Below, piece by piece: positions 10,001-15,453 of a DNA stretch of 16,887 nucleotides. How positions within the stretch are numbered: position 1 is the first letter of the stretch; each line of letters starts with the position of its first letter. The notes beneath the pieces were generated by a model, which had not been told where the DNA came from, did not search any database, and saw only the letters and a program-made list of their open reading frames with translations. The position numbers and the translations under genes were made by a program. This stretch comes from Candidatus Latescibacterota bacterium (GTDB lineage: Bacteria; Latescibacterota; UBA2968; UBA8231): contig JAJDTN010000131.1 in NCBI GenBank assembly GCA_022827165.1, positions 1-16,887 of the forward strand. Reading direction: 5' to 3'.

Positions 10001-10244
10001 CTGGCGGGGGGAGGGTTACCTCGTCCTGGGTCTGATCTGCTGGGGCCTGGGCTACGGCCTCTACAAGCGCCAGCCCCGGGCCTGGCCGCTGGCCCTGGCG
10101 ACCCTGGCGGCCAACGCGGGTCTGGCCTTCGTGGCCGTCCCCGAGCCGACGCTGCAACTGGTGCTGGCGGGGCTGAGCATCGCCAACGCCTGCATCCTCG
10201 TTTGGATTCGCCGCGACTTCCAGCCGGCCGCCGCCGCGGCCTGA
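7002..10244 (+). CDS. Double GldG-like ABC auxiliary protein (two fused GldG modules plus C-terminal membrane domain)
   Basis: The 1080-residue product is about twice the length of a GldG protein. Three N-terminal helices (about 7-24, 33-50, 62-80) lead into module 1, a periplasmic ABC_transp_aux/GldG-type domain from LADRYPQRLDLTEG (81) to FGDADF (427-432) and GFNPI (469-473). A helix at 483-504 and another at 514-533 then lead into module 2, from LGDRYHWRLDLTED (534) through FGDADF (884-889) to RFNPI (926-930). The modules align with a constant offset of 453-457 residues. Five further helices (about 935-962, 970-993, 1005-1021, 1028-1047, 1050-1070) form an extra membrane domain. GldG subunits accompany GldA/GldF transporters. 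This gene starts in a four-base overlap with the permease stop, so it belongs to that complex. Fusion by tandem duplication is seen directly; that it replaces a GldG dimer is inferred. Confidence 0.92.
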   Translation: MKPYSTFASLAGAALLAAAGLAMLLEPEAVWLPAANAGVGALLVAVSAVLNPDLFRQYGRWLNAFWGGLLVLAILGMVNFLADRYPQRLDLTEGRLHSLAPLTIETLEALDKEVEALAFMEEGEDEELRGLLEQYAVHGGGRFDFEFVDPDRDPARTQEYGVRAYNTLVLAAGAERQSLTELTEKEITNAMLKVLRDRRERVCFTVGHGERGVGNLESDLGRLAERLREIDYVVRDSLFLAREARVPEDCRVLIVAGPRSPFLGHEVEAVRSYLQRGGSLLVLAEALEESGLDELMGQWGVVTGDDFVIDTSGIGSIFGLDFTIPVVTTYDDRHPIVRRHRGGRVMTFYELARSVELDSAAVAANRASAAVLARTSSASWAETDLEVLDEGSGGDRTVRLDGSDRRGPVGLGVAVADTAAGGRLVVFGDADFASNRYFDAQGNGDLALNAVSWLAEDEALISIRPRDPGFNPIALTEAQSDWIFWITLIIYPAAIAAAGFVVVSRSGRWSLRDLAAAGLGVALSLGVLGLLNYLGDRYHWRLDLTEDALFTLAPESLELLREADDAGKYIQVRTFMSDMEGGRFQEIAKEYGYRSRRFDFETVDPQKDALLVRRYGIRERGTSIVEVTGGGQVVTERFAEQSEEALSNALRRALAADERAIGFVGGHGEGRLTDVDGEGYSILNGRLKEMNLQILDPLQPGADDLSQVQALAVLGPRSPLSAAEVEDVRRFMERGGDLLLLVDPGRDSGLETLLRDDYDIDIGDDFVVDLSGLGQLLGTDVSVPVVLRYGDHPITEGAVGGQMSFFPMARSVSPAAGGFEVEALVFTDRNAWGESDLSVLAGDEGGAIDFDPESDRPGPLSLAVVATAEADSAAEGDGTRIVVFGDADFARNQHIGQQANGELLAAAVRWLTEGEESLTIPPKQPRFNPINLVGTAGSVVLWVSVFVLPFAVALSGFVIMLRRGYGTYVSGFVTWLVYNFLAFGTWYYIIGVIGLGEASLWRGEGYLVLGLICWGLGYGLYKRQPRAWPLALATLAANAGLAFVAVPEPTLQLVLAGLSIANACILVWIRRDFQPAAAAA
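7242..8420 (+). repeat. GldG module, copy 1 of an intragenic tandem duplication
   Basis: This span encodes residues 81-473 of the double GldG-like protein. Landmarks shared with copy 2 are DRY-x-x-RLDLTE, RFDFE-x-VDP, YG(V/I)R, the ITNAMLKVL / LSNALRRAL helix, GHGE, GPRSP, GDDFV(I/V)D, FGDADFA-x-N and FNPI. DNA identity survives locally, for example CGACCTGACCGAGG and CCGCTTCGACTTCGAG occur in both copies. Confidence 0.88.
8601..9791 (+). repeat. GldG module, copy 2 of an intragenic tandem duplication
   Basis: This span encodes residues 534-930 and repeats the landmarks of copy 1 in the same order, about 1360-1370 bases downstream. Divergence is high over most of its length, so the duplication is old. 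It is a protein-domain duplication, not an assembly artefact. Confidence 0.88.
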
Positions 10245-10269
10245 GCCAATTGCACGAGAGGCACCGCAC

Positions 10270-11709
10270 ATGGGTCTGAAGACCAACCTCGTCATCAGTG
10301 GGATCTTCGTCGCCCTCCTGGGCTTCGTCTACTTCTACGAGATCAAGGGAGGCGAGCGGCGCCAGGTCGAGGCCGAGCGCTCCCGCCAGCTCCTCGACTT
10401 CAGCGACCACGAGGCCCGGCGCCTCACCATCGACCGGGGCGACACGGTGGCGGTCCTGGAGAAGGCGGAGGAGTCCTGGCGCCTCACCCGCCCCGTCTCC
10501 ACCGGCGCCGACCAGCAGGCGGTGGAGCGCTACCTGAGGAACCTGCGCGAGACCGAGACCGAGGGCGAGGCCCTGCAGGACAGCGCCTCCGTGACCGGCG
10601 ACGCCGGCCGCTTGGCCGCCTACGGCCTCGAGCGGCCGCGCCTGAAGGTGCACCTCGACCTGGCCGGGGAGCCGGCGCCCCTCGACACCCTGCGCTTCGG
10701 CGACGACACCCCCACCGAGCGCTTCACCTACCTGCAGCGCTCGGGGGACAACCCGGAGGTCCTGAGGGTGCGCGCCTGGCGCTTCGACAACCTCGACAAG
10801 GGCCTCTTCGATCTGCGCGACCGGCGCCTGCTGGCCTTCGAGGAGGAGGAGGTCGGGAGCCTGCGGCTCGACCGGGCCGGCGGACGGGTGGAGGTCTCGC
10901 GGCAGGGCGGCGGCTGGCGTCTCGACCTGCCGGTGGCCAGGGAAGCCGACGCCGAGGGGGTGGACGGCATCCTGTCGCGCCTGCAGAACTCCGAGGCCAC
11001 GCGCATCGCCTTCGAGCAGCCCACCGCCGACGAGCTGGCGGCAGCCGGTCTGCAGGAGGGCTCGGCCCTGGCGGAGGTCACCCTGTGGATCGGGGAGGAC
11101 CGGGCGGAGAAGCGTCTCCGGATCGGGTCCGAGGCCGGAGGAGGGGACCGCTTCGCCCGCGACTCCAGCCGGCCCCAGGTCTTCGCCGTCGACTCCACCG
11201 TGGTCAACCAGCTGCTCACGCCCCTGGCCGAGCTCCGGGAGAAGAAGCTCCTGGCCTTCTCGGAGGAGGAGGTCTCCCGGATCGAGCTGCGCCGCCGGGG
11301 AGAGAGGGTCTTCGCCGCCACCCGGGACAGCGCCGGCACCTGGGACCTGGTCGACGCCGCCGGCCGCGAGCCCAAGGCCTGGCGCTTCACCAGCCTGGTG
11401 AACGACGTCATGGAGCTGGAGGCGGAGGACTTCGTCCAGGACGACGGCCCCGGCGGCAGCCTCGTCCTCGAAGCCTTCGGCCTCGACTCGCCGCAGCTGT
11501 CCGTCCGCCTGAGTCTCACCGGAGACCGAAGCCTCGAGTTCCTGGTGGGCGCGACGACGGAGGACGGCGGCGCCTACGCCATGCGCTCCGATGTGGCCAC
11601 CGTGGTCACCATCGACGGGGAGGCCGTGGTGAACCTCGACCTGAGCCTGGACGACGTCTCCAGGCCCGTGGAGGAGGCCTCGGAAGCCGTGGAGCCGGCC
11701 GACGGGTAG
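10270..11709 (+). CDS. DUF4340 membrane-anchored protein with three repeat units
   Basis: The 479-residue product has one N-terminal helix (about 7-24) and a long periplasmic region. DUF4340-type units recur three times: LLDFSDHEARRLTIDR (41-56), LLAFEEEEVGSLRLDR (187-202) and LLAFSEEEVSRIELRR (327-342), spaced about 140-146 residues apart. Each is followed by a W-x-L strand (SWRLTRP, GWRLDLP, TWDLVDA) and later by a G-L/F-G-L segment or similar. DUF4340 genes are commonly found immediately after GldG-like genes in GldA/F/G loci, so it is taken as a further periplasmic accessory of this transporter. GAGAGG (10256-10261) lies eight bases before ATG 10270, and the gap to the upstream stop is 25 bases. 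The biochemical function is unknown. The C-terminus is acidic and probably disordered. Confidence 0.9.
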   Translation: MGLKTNLVISGIFVALLGFVYFYEIKGGERRQVEAERSRQLLDFSDHEARRLTIDRGDTVAVLEKAEESWRLTRPVSTGADQQAVERYLRNLRETETEGEALQDSASVTGDAGRLAAYGLERPRLKVHLDLAGEPAPLDTLRFGDDTPTERFTYLQRSGDNPEVLRVRAWRFDNLDKGLFDLRDRRLLAFEEEEVGSLRLDRAGGRVEVSRQGGGWRLDLPVAREADAEGVDGILSRLQNSEATRIAFEQPTADELAAAGLQEGSALAEVTLWIGEDRAEKRLRIGSEAGGGDRFARDSSRPQVFAVDSTVVNQLLTPLAELREKKLLAFSEEEVSRIELRRRGERVFAATRDSAGTWDLVDAAGREPKAWRFTSLVNDVMELEAEDFVQDDGPGGSLVLEAFGLDSPQLSVRLSLTGDRSLEFLVGATTEDGGAYAMRSDVATVVTIDGEAVVNLDLSLDDVSRPVEEASEAVEPADG

Positions 11710-11722
11710 GCGGTCCCGCCGG

Positions 11723-12691
11723 ATGGCAGCGTTCCTTGTCCTGGCACCCCTGATCGCAGCCGCCGTCGGCTCCACCGTCCACGCCGACGCGCCCCTCCTG
11801 ACGGCGGAGGTCGACACGGCGAAGGCCCGCCTCGGGGATCCCGTGACCCTGCGCCTCCGGGTCGAGCGTCCGGCCTCGAGCCGCTCCGTCTTCCCGGAGC
11901 TGCCGCAAGGGCTGGGTTCCTGGCAGGTCCGCTCGCGGTCGGAGCCGGCCGCCGGCCCCGCCGCCGGAGGCCTCCAGGTGGACGAGCGCCGTTACGGGCT
12001 GGCCGCCTACAAGCTCGACGCAGGAGAGATTCCGCCCGTGGAGGTCCTGGTCGTCTCGGCGGCCTCGGACACGGCGAGGCTCGCTTCGGCGCCGATCCCC
12101 ATCCAGATCGTGTCCGCCCGCGACCCGGAGGAAGGGGACGCGCTGCGGGCGATCAAGCCGCCCATGACGATCCTCGGCGGCATTCCCCTGTGGCTCGCCG
12201 CCACCCTGGCGGCGGTCCTGGCGGTGCTGGCGGCCTGGCTCGTGAGCCGCTTCCTGCTGCGGCCCGGCACGGAGTCGCCGCCGCCGCCGCCCCCGCCTCC
12301 GCCTCCGGTGGACTACGAGCGCGAGTTCACCCTCATCGCCGAGTCGGGGCTGCTGCAGCGCGGCGCCGTGAAGCTCTACTACACGCGGCTCTCCGAGGTG
12401 ATGCGCCGCTTCCTCGAGGACCGTCTCTCCGTGGACAGTCTCGACCGCACGACCTCGGAGATCGCCGCCGACCTGCGCCGGGCGCCGGAGCCGCCCGACA
12501 GCGGGACCCGGGAGGGGATCATCGGCTTCCTGGAGGCGGCGGACCTGGTCAAGTTCGCCAGGGCCGAGCCGCCGCTCCCGGAGGCGTCGGCGGCGCCGGA
12601 GGAGGGCCGGCGGCTGGTGGCCGGCGCCGGGCAGCAACTGCGGGCCCGGGAGGAGACCCCCGCGGCGGTGCCGGCGCAGGCAGGTTCCTGA
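11723..12691 (+). CDS. Short BatD-like protein with DUF4381-like cytoplasmic tail
   Basis: The 322-residue product starts with a signal peptide (about 1-21, ending VHA-DAP). Residues 24-132 form a BatD/oxygen-tolerance-like Ig domain containing ARLGDPVTLRLRVE and the late AGEIPPVEVLV strand. After RAIKPPMTI (142-150) comes one membrane helix (154-178), a run of about ten prolines (186-195) and a cytoplasmic helical domain with YYTRLSEVMRRFLEDRL (219-235). That last motif is typical of DUF4381-like proteins found between DUF58 and batA. The topology, with a periplasmic sensor-like domain and a cytoplasmic helical domain, could link periplasm to MoxR. It begins 13 bases after the DUF4340 stop, and its stop overlaps the batA start by one base. 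The last 35 residues are low complexity. Confidence 0.85.
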   Translation: MAAFLVLAPLIAAAVGSTVHADAPLLTAEVDTAKARLGDPVTLRLRVERPASSRSVFPELPQGLGSWQVRSRSEPAAGPAAGGLQVDERRYGLAAYKLDAGEIPPVEVLVVSAASDTARLASAPIPIQIVSARDPEEGDALRAIKPPMTILGGIPLWLAATLAAVLAVLAAWLVSRFLLRPGTESPPPPPPPPPPVDYEREFTLIAESGLLQRGAVKLYYTRLSEVMRRFLEDRLSVDSLDRTTSEIAADLRRAPEPPDSGTREGIIGFLEAADLVKFARAEPPLPEASAAPEEGRRLVAGAGQQLRAREETPAAVPAQAGS

Positions 12692-13671
12692 TGGACGAGA
12701 TCCGCTTCGCCGACCCGCTCTTCCTGCTTCTGCTGCTGGTGCTGCCCGTGATGGGATGGCGGCAGCGGCGTCACGGTCAGCGGCTGCGGGGGTCGGTCCG
12801 CTATCCCCAGGTCGGCGACCTGCGCCGCCTGCCCGGGGGCCCCTGGGCGCCGCTGCGGCGGGTCCTGCCCGTGGTTCGGCTCCTGGGCGCGGCCTGTCTC
12901 GTGGCCGCCCTGGCCCGCCCCCAGAGCGGGGAGCGTGTCCAGGACGTCTCGGCCGAGGGCGTGGACATCATGCTCATCCTCGACGTCTCCGGCAGCATGA
13001 GGGCCCGCGACCTGGGTCCCGCGAGCCGGCTGGCGGTGGCCAAGGAGGTGGTGGCACGCTTCATCGCCGGCCGGGACACGGACCGCATCGGCATGGTCGT
13101 CTTCGCCGGGGAGAGCTTCACCCAGTGCCCGCTGACCCTCGACTACGACGTGCTCCTGCAGTTCCTGGACGAGATCCAGCTGGCCCACGAGAGCTGGGAC
13201 GGCACCGCCATCGGCATGGCCCTGATCAACGCCGCCAACCGGCTGCGGGACGCCGGCGGGGAGGGGGAGCGGGGCCGCGTCGCCATCCTGCTCACCGACG
13301 GTGTCAACAACGCCGGCGAGATCAGCCCCCGGACCGCCGCCGAGGCCGCCGCCGCCGTGGGCGTGCGCGCCTACACCATCGGAATCGGCGCCGAGCCCCT
13401 GGGGATCATGGGCCGGGCCCGGGGCCTCGACTTCGACGAGGAGATCCTGCGCGCCATCGCCGCCGCCACGGGAGGCCAGTACTACCACGCCACCAGCGGC
13501 GAGAAGCTGGCCGAGATCTACGCCGAGATCGGCCGCCTGGAGAAGACCGAGGTCACCAGCGAGGTCCACCTGCAGTACTCGGAGCTCTATGCCCTCTTCC
13601 TGTGGCCGGGGTTCCTCGCCCTGGCAGGGGACTTCCTGTTGTCCCGCACCCGCTTCCGCAGCCTGCCCTGA
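12691..13671 (+). CDS. batA: BatA-type VWA-domain membrane protein
   Basis: The 326-residue product has an N-terminal FADPLFLLLLLVLPVMGW helix (about 6-23), a second helix (56-76), a VWA domain, and a C-terminal helix near 304-318 (LYALFLWPGFLALAGDFLL). The MIDAS is complete: D98, S100 and S102 in DVSGS, T172 in DGTAIG, D203 in LLTDG. The CPLTLDYD motif (146-153) is shared with BatB and is typical of Bat VWA proteins. ATG 12691 lies in a TGATG overlap with the upstream stop, and the family's N-terminus (F-x-x-P-x-x-L) follows directly. Bat (Bacteroides aerotolerance) proteins are inner-membrane VWA proteins acting with MoxR and BatC/D. A role in oxygen or envelope stress tolerance is family knowledge and is not shown by this sequence. 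Confidence 0.95.
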   Translation: MDEIRFADPLFLLLLLVLPVMGWRQRRHGQRLRGSVRYPQVGDLRRLPGGPWAPLRRVLPVVRLLGAACLVAALARPQSGERVQDVSAEGVDIMLILDVSGSMRARDLGPASRLAVAKEVVARFIAGRDTDRIGMVVFAGESFTQCPLTLDYDVLLQFLDEIQLAHESWDGTAIGMALINAANRLRDAGGEGERGRVAILLTDGVNNAGEISPRTAAEAAAAVGVRAYTIGIGAEPLGIMGRARGLDFDEEILRAIAAATGGQYYHATSGEKLAEIYAEIGRLEKTEVTSEVHLQYSELYALFLWPGFLALAGDFLLSRTRFRSLP

Positions 13672-13675
13672 TCCG

Positions 13676-14704
13676 ATGCGCTTCGCCGCCGAGCACAATC
13701 AATGGCTGCTGCTGCTGGTGCCGCTGGCGGCCTGGTTCGCCGCCTGGGCCCACGTCCGCCGCCGCCGCGACCTGGAGCGCCTCGCCCATGCCGCCGTGGC
13801 GCCCCGCCTGATCCGCAGCGTGAGCCGCACGCGGCAGCACCTGAAGTCCGCCCTTCTCGTGGCCGGGATCGGCCTGCTGGCGCTGGCCCTCACGGGGCCC
13901 CGGTTCGGGGTCCGCCTGGAGATGGCCGAGCGCCGCGGTGTCGACGTGGTCCTCCTCCTCGACCTGTCGCGCAGCATGCTCGCCGAGGATGTGCGCCCCA
14001 ACCGGCTCGAGCGCTCGCGGCAGGCCATCGGCAAGCTGCTGGACGGCCTTCAGGGCCACCGCGTCGCTCTCGTCGTCTTCGCCTCCACCGCCTACGTCCA
14101 GTGTCCCCTGACCCTCGACACCGCGGCCCTGCGCATGCTCCTCGGCGCGGTGGACGTGAACGCCATTCCCTCCCAGGGGACCTCCCTGGCCCGCGCCCTG
14201 GAGCGGGCGGAAGAGGTCTTCGACCCCGAGGACCGGCAGCACAAGGTGGCCGTCCTCTTCAGCGACGGCGAGGCCCATTCCGGTTCGGCGGCCGACGCCG
14301 CCGCGCGGCTGGCGGACCAGGGGGCGCGACTGTTCTGCATCGGCGTCGGCTCCCCGGAGGGGGGGCTCATCCCTCTGCGCGCGGAGGACGGGAGCCGCCT
14401 GGACTACCACAAGGACCGCGACGGCCACTACGTGAAGTCCCGCCTCGACGAGGCGGCGCTGCGCGAGGTGGCGGCGGCGGGGGAGGGCGCCTACTGGCGC
14501 AGCAGCCTCACCGGCCGGGAGCTGGAGGCCGTCGTCGACCGCATCTCCGAGGTGCAGCGGAAGGAGCTCGGGTCCGAGCGCTTCACCCGTTACGAGGAGC
14601 GCTTCCAGATCCCCCTGGCCCTGGCCCTGGCCTGCTTCCTGGCCGAAGGCCTTCTCTCCGAGCGCGGACGGGGCCGACGGGAGTGGCGGGGGAGGTTCGC
14701 GTGA
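13676..14704 (+). CDS. batB: BatB-type VWA-domain membrane protein
   Basis: The 342-residue product is a paralogue of the preceding BatA. Helices at about 9-26, 57-74 and 313-327 surround a VWA domain with a complete MIDAS: D96, S98 and S100 in DLSRS, T169 in SQGTS, D197 in LFSDG. The motif MLAEDVRPNRLERSR (101-115) after the MIDAS and CPLTLDT (143-149) are typical of BatB. The start is four bases after the batA stop and has no clear Shine-Dalgarno sequence, so translation is probably coupled to batA. The C-terminus is rich in Arg/Gly. BatA and BatB are usually encoded as a pair and are thought to form a complex in the inner membrane. ATG 13676 is the first in-frame start after the batA stop that gives the N-terminal helix. 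Confidence 0.95.
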   Translation: MRFAAEHNQWLLLLVPLAAWFAAWAHVRRRRDLERLAHAAVAPRLIRSVSRTRQHLKSALLVAGIGLLALALTGPRFGVRLEMAERRGVDVVLLLDLSRSMLAEDVRPNRLERSRQAIGKLLDGLQGHRVALVVFASTAYVQCPLTLDTAALRMLLGAVDVNAIPSQGTSLARALERAEEVFDPEDRQHKVAVLFSDGEAHSGSAADAAARLADQGARLFCIGVGSPEGGLIPLRAEDGSRLDYHKDRDGHYVKSRLDEAALREVAAAGEGAYWRSSLTGRELEAVVDRISEVQRKELGSERFTRYEERFQIPLALALACFLAEGLLSERGRGRREWRGRFA

Positions 14705-15453
14705 GGGCCCTGGTCCTGGCCGTGATCCCGCTCCTGGCCGCCGGGGCGCAGGCGCGCACCATCGGCGACCGCGCCGTCTCCCGCAACGAGGCCGCCGGCG
14801 CCCTCTACGACGCGGGCCGCTACGAGGAGGCCCTGCAGGCCTACAAGGAGGCGCTGGTGGAACGGCCGGAGTCGGCGCGGCTCCACCTCAACGTGGGCGA
14901 CGCTCTCTTCCAGCTCGGCGACTTCGAGGGCGCCCTCGGGGAGTTCGAGAGGGTGAGCGCCGCCGACGATCCGGCGCTGGCGGCCCTCGGCCACTACAAC
15001 AAGGGGAACGCCCACTTCCAGCTGCAGGACTACGCGGCCGCCGTGGAGGCCTACCAGCAGGCGCTGCAGCGGGCCCCCGGCGACGCCGACGCCAAGGCCA
15101 ACCTGGAGCTGGCCCTGCAGCGGCTGCCGCCGCCGCCGCCGCCGCCGCCGCCGCAGGAAGGCCAGGACCAGGAGCCTCCCCAAGGAGAGGAAGAGCAGCC
15201 GCAGAACCAGCCGCAGGACCAGCAGCAGCCCCCCTCGCAGGAACCGGAGGATGAGCCGCCGGAGCCCGCTTCCGGCTCGCGCGACGAGCAGCCCTCCGAG
15301 GGGGAGGACCAGGAACCGCCGCCGCCGGAGGGGGAGAGAGGCATGGACCGCGAGGAGGCGGAGCGCCTTCTCGACGCCCTCCGCGACCGCGAGGAGGAGG
15401 CCCAGGAGCGGCGCTACCGCGCCCGCGGGCGGGACGAGGCCCGTGACTGGTAA
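14701..15453 (+). CDS. batC: BatC-type periplasmic TPR protein with Pro/Gln/Glu-rich tail
   Basis: The 250-residue product starts at GTG 14701 in a four-base GTGA overlap with the batB stop, with GGAGG (14691-14695) five bases upstream. A short signal peptide (about 1-18, ending AQA-RT) precedes three TPR units at roughly 29-58, 60-90 and 96-129, with motifs such as YDAGRYEEALQAYKEAL and YNKGNAHFQLQDYAAAVEAYQQAL. The next 75 residues are disordered: nine prolines in a row, then Gln/Glu/Pro-rich repeats. The C-terminus has the helix MDREEAERLLDALRDREEEAQ (215-235), a hallmark of BatC proteins between batB and batD. It probably acts in the periplasm as an adaptor binding BatA/BatB or BatD. Confidence 0.93.
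   Translation: MRALVLAVIPLLAAGAQARTIGDRAVSRNEAAGALYDAGRYEEALQAYKEALVERPESARLHLNVGDALFQLGDFEGALGEFERVSAADDPALAALGHYNKGNAHFQLQDYAAAVEAYQQALQRAPGDADAKANLELALQRLPPPPPPPPPQEGQDQEPPQGEEEQPQNQPQDQQQPPSQEPEDEPPEPASGSRDEQPSEGEDQEPPPPEGERGMDREEAERLLDALRDREEEAQERRYRARGRDEARDW
15127..15153 (+). repeat. (CCG)9 trinucleotide tract in batC
   Basis: Nine uninterrupted CCG codons encode residues 143-151 of BatC, at the junction between TPR domain and disordered tail. The tract is in frame, so slippage in units of three bases would change linker length without breaking the gene. Confidence 0.9.

Noticed and set aside
6933..10295. Very long open frame on the minus strand (over 1,100 codons) antisense to the GldG-like gene, with similar ones at 649-2400, 9976-11817, 12379-13698 and 14888-16849.
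   Set aside because: They mirror clear plus-strand genes with recognisable domains. High third-position G+C removes stops from the antisense frames, and their peptides are low-complexity Gly/Ala/Arg/Glu/His-rich without any recognisable motif.
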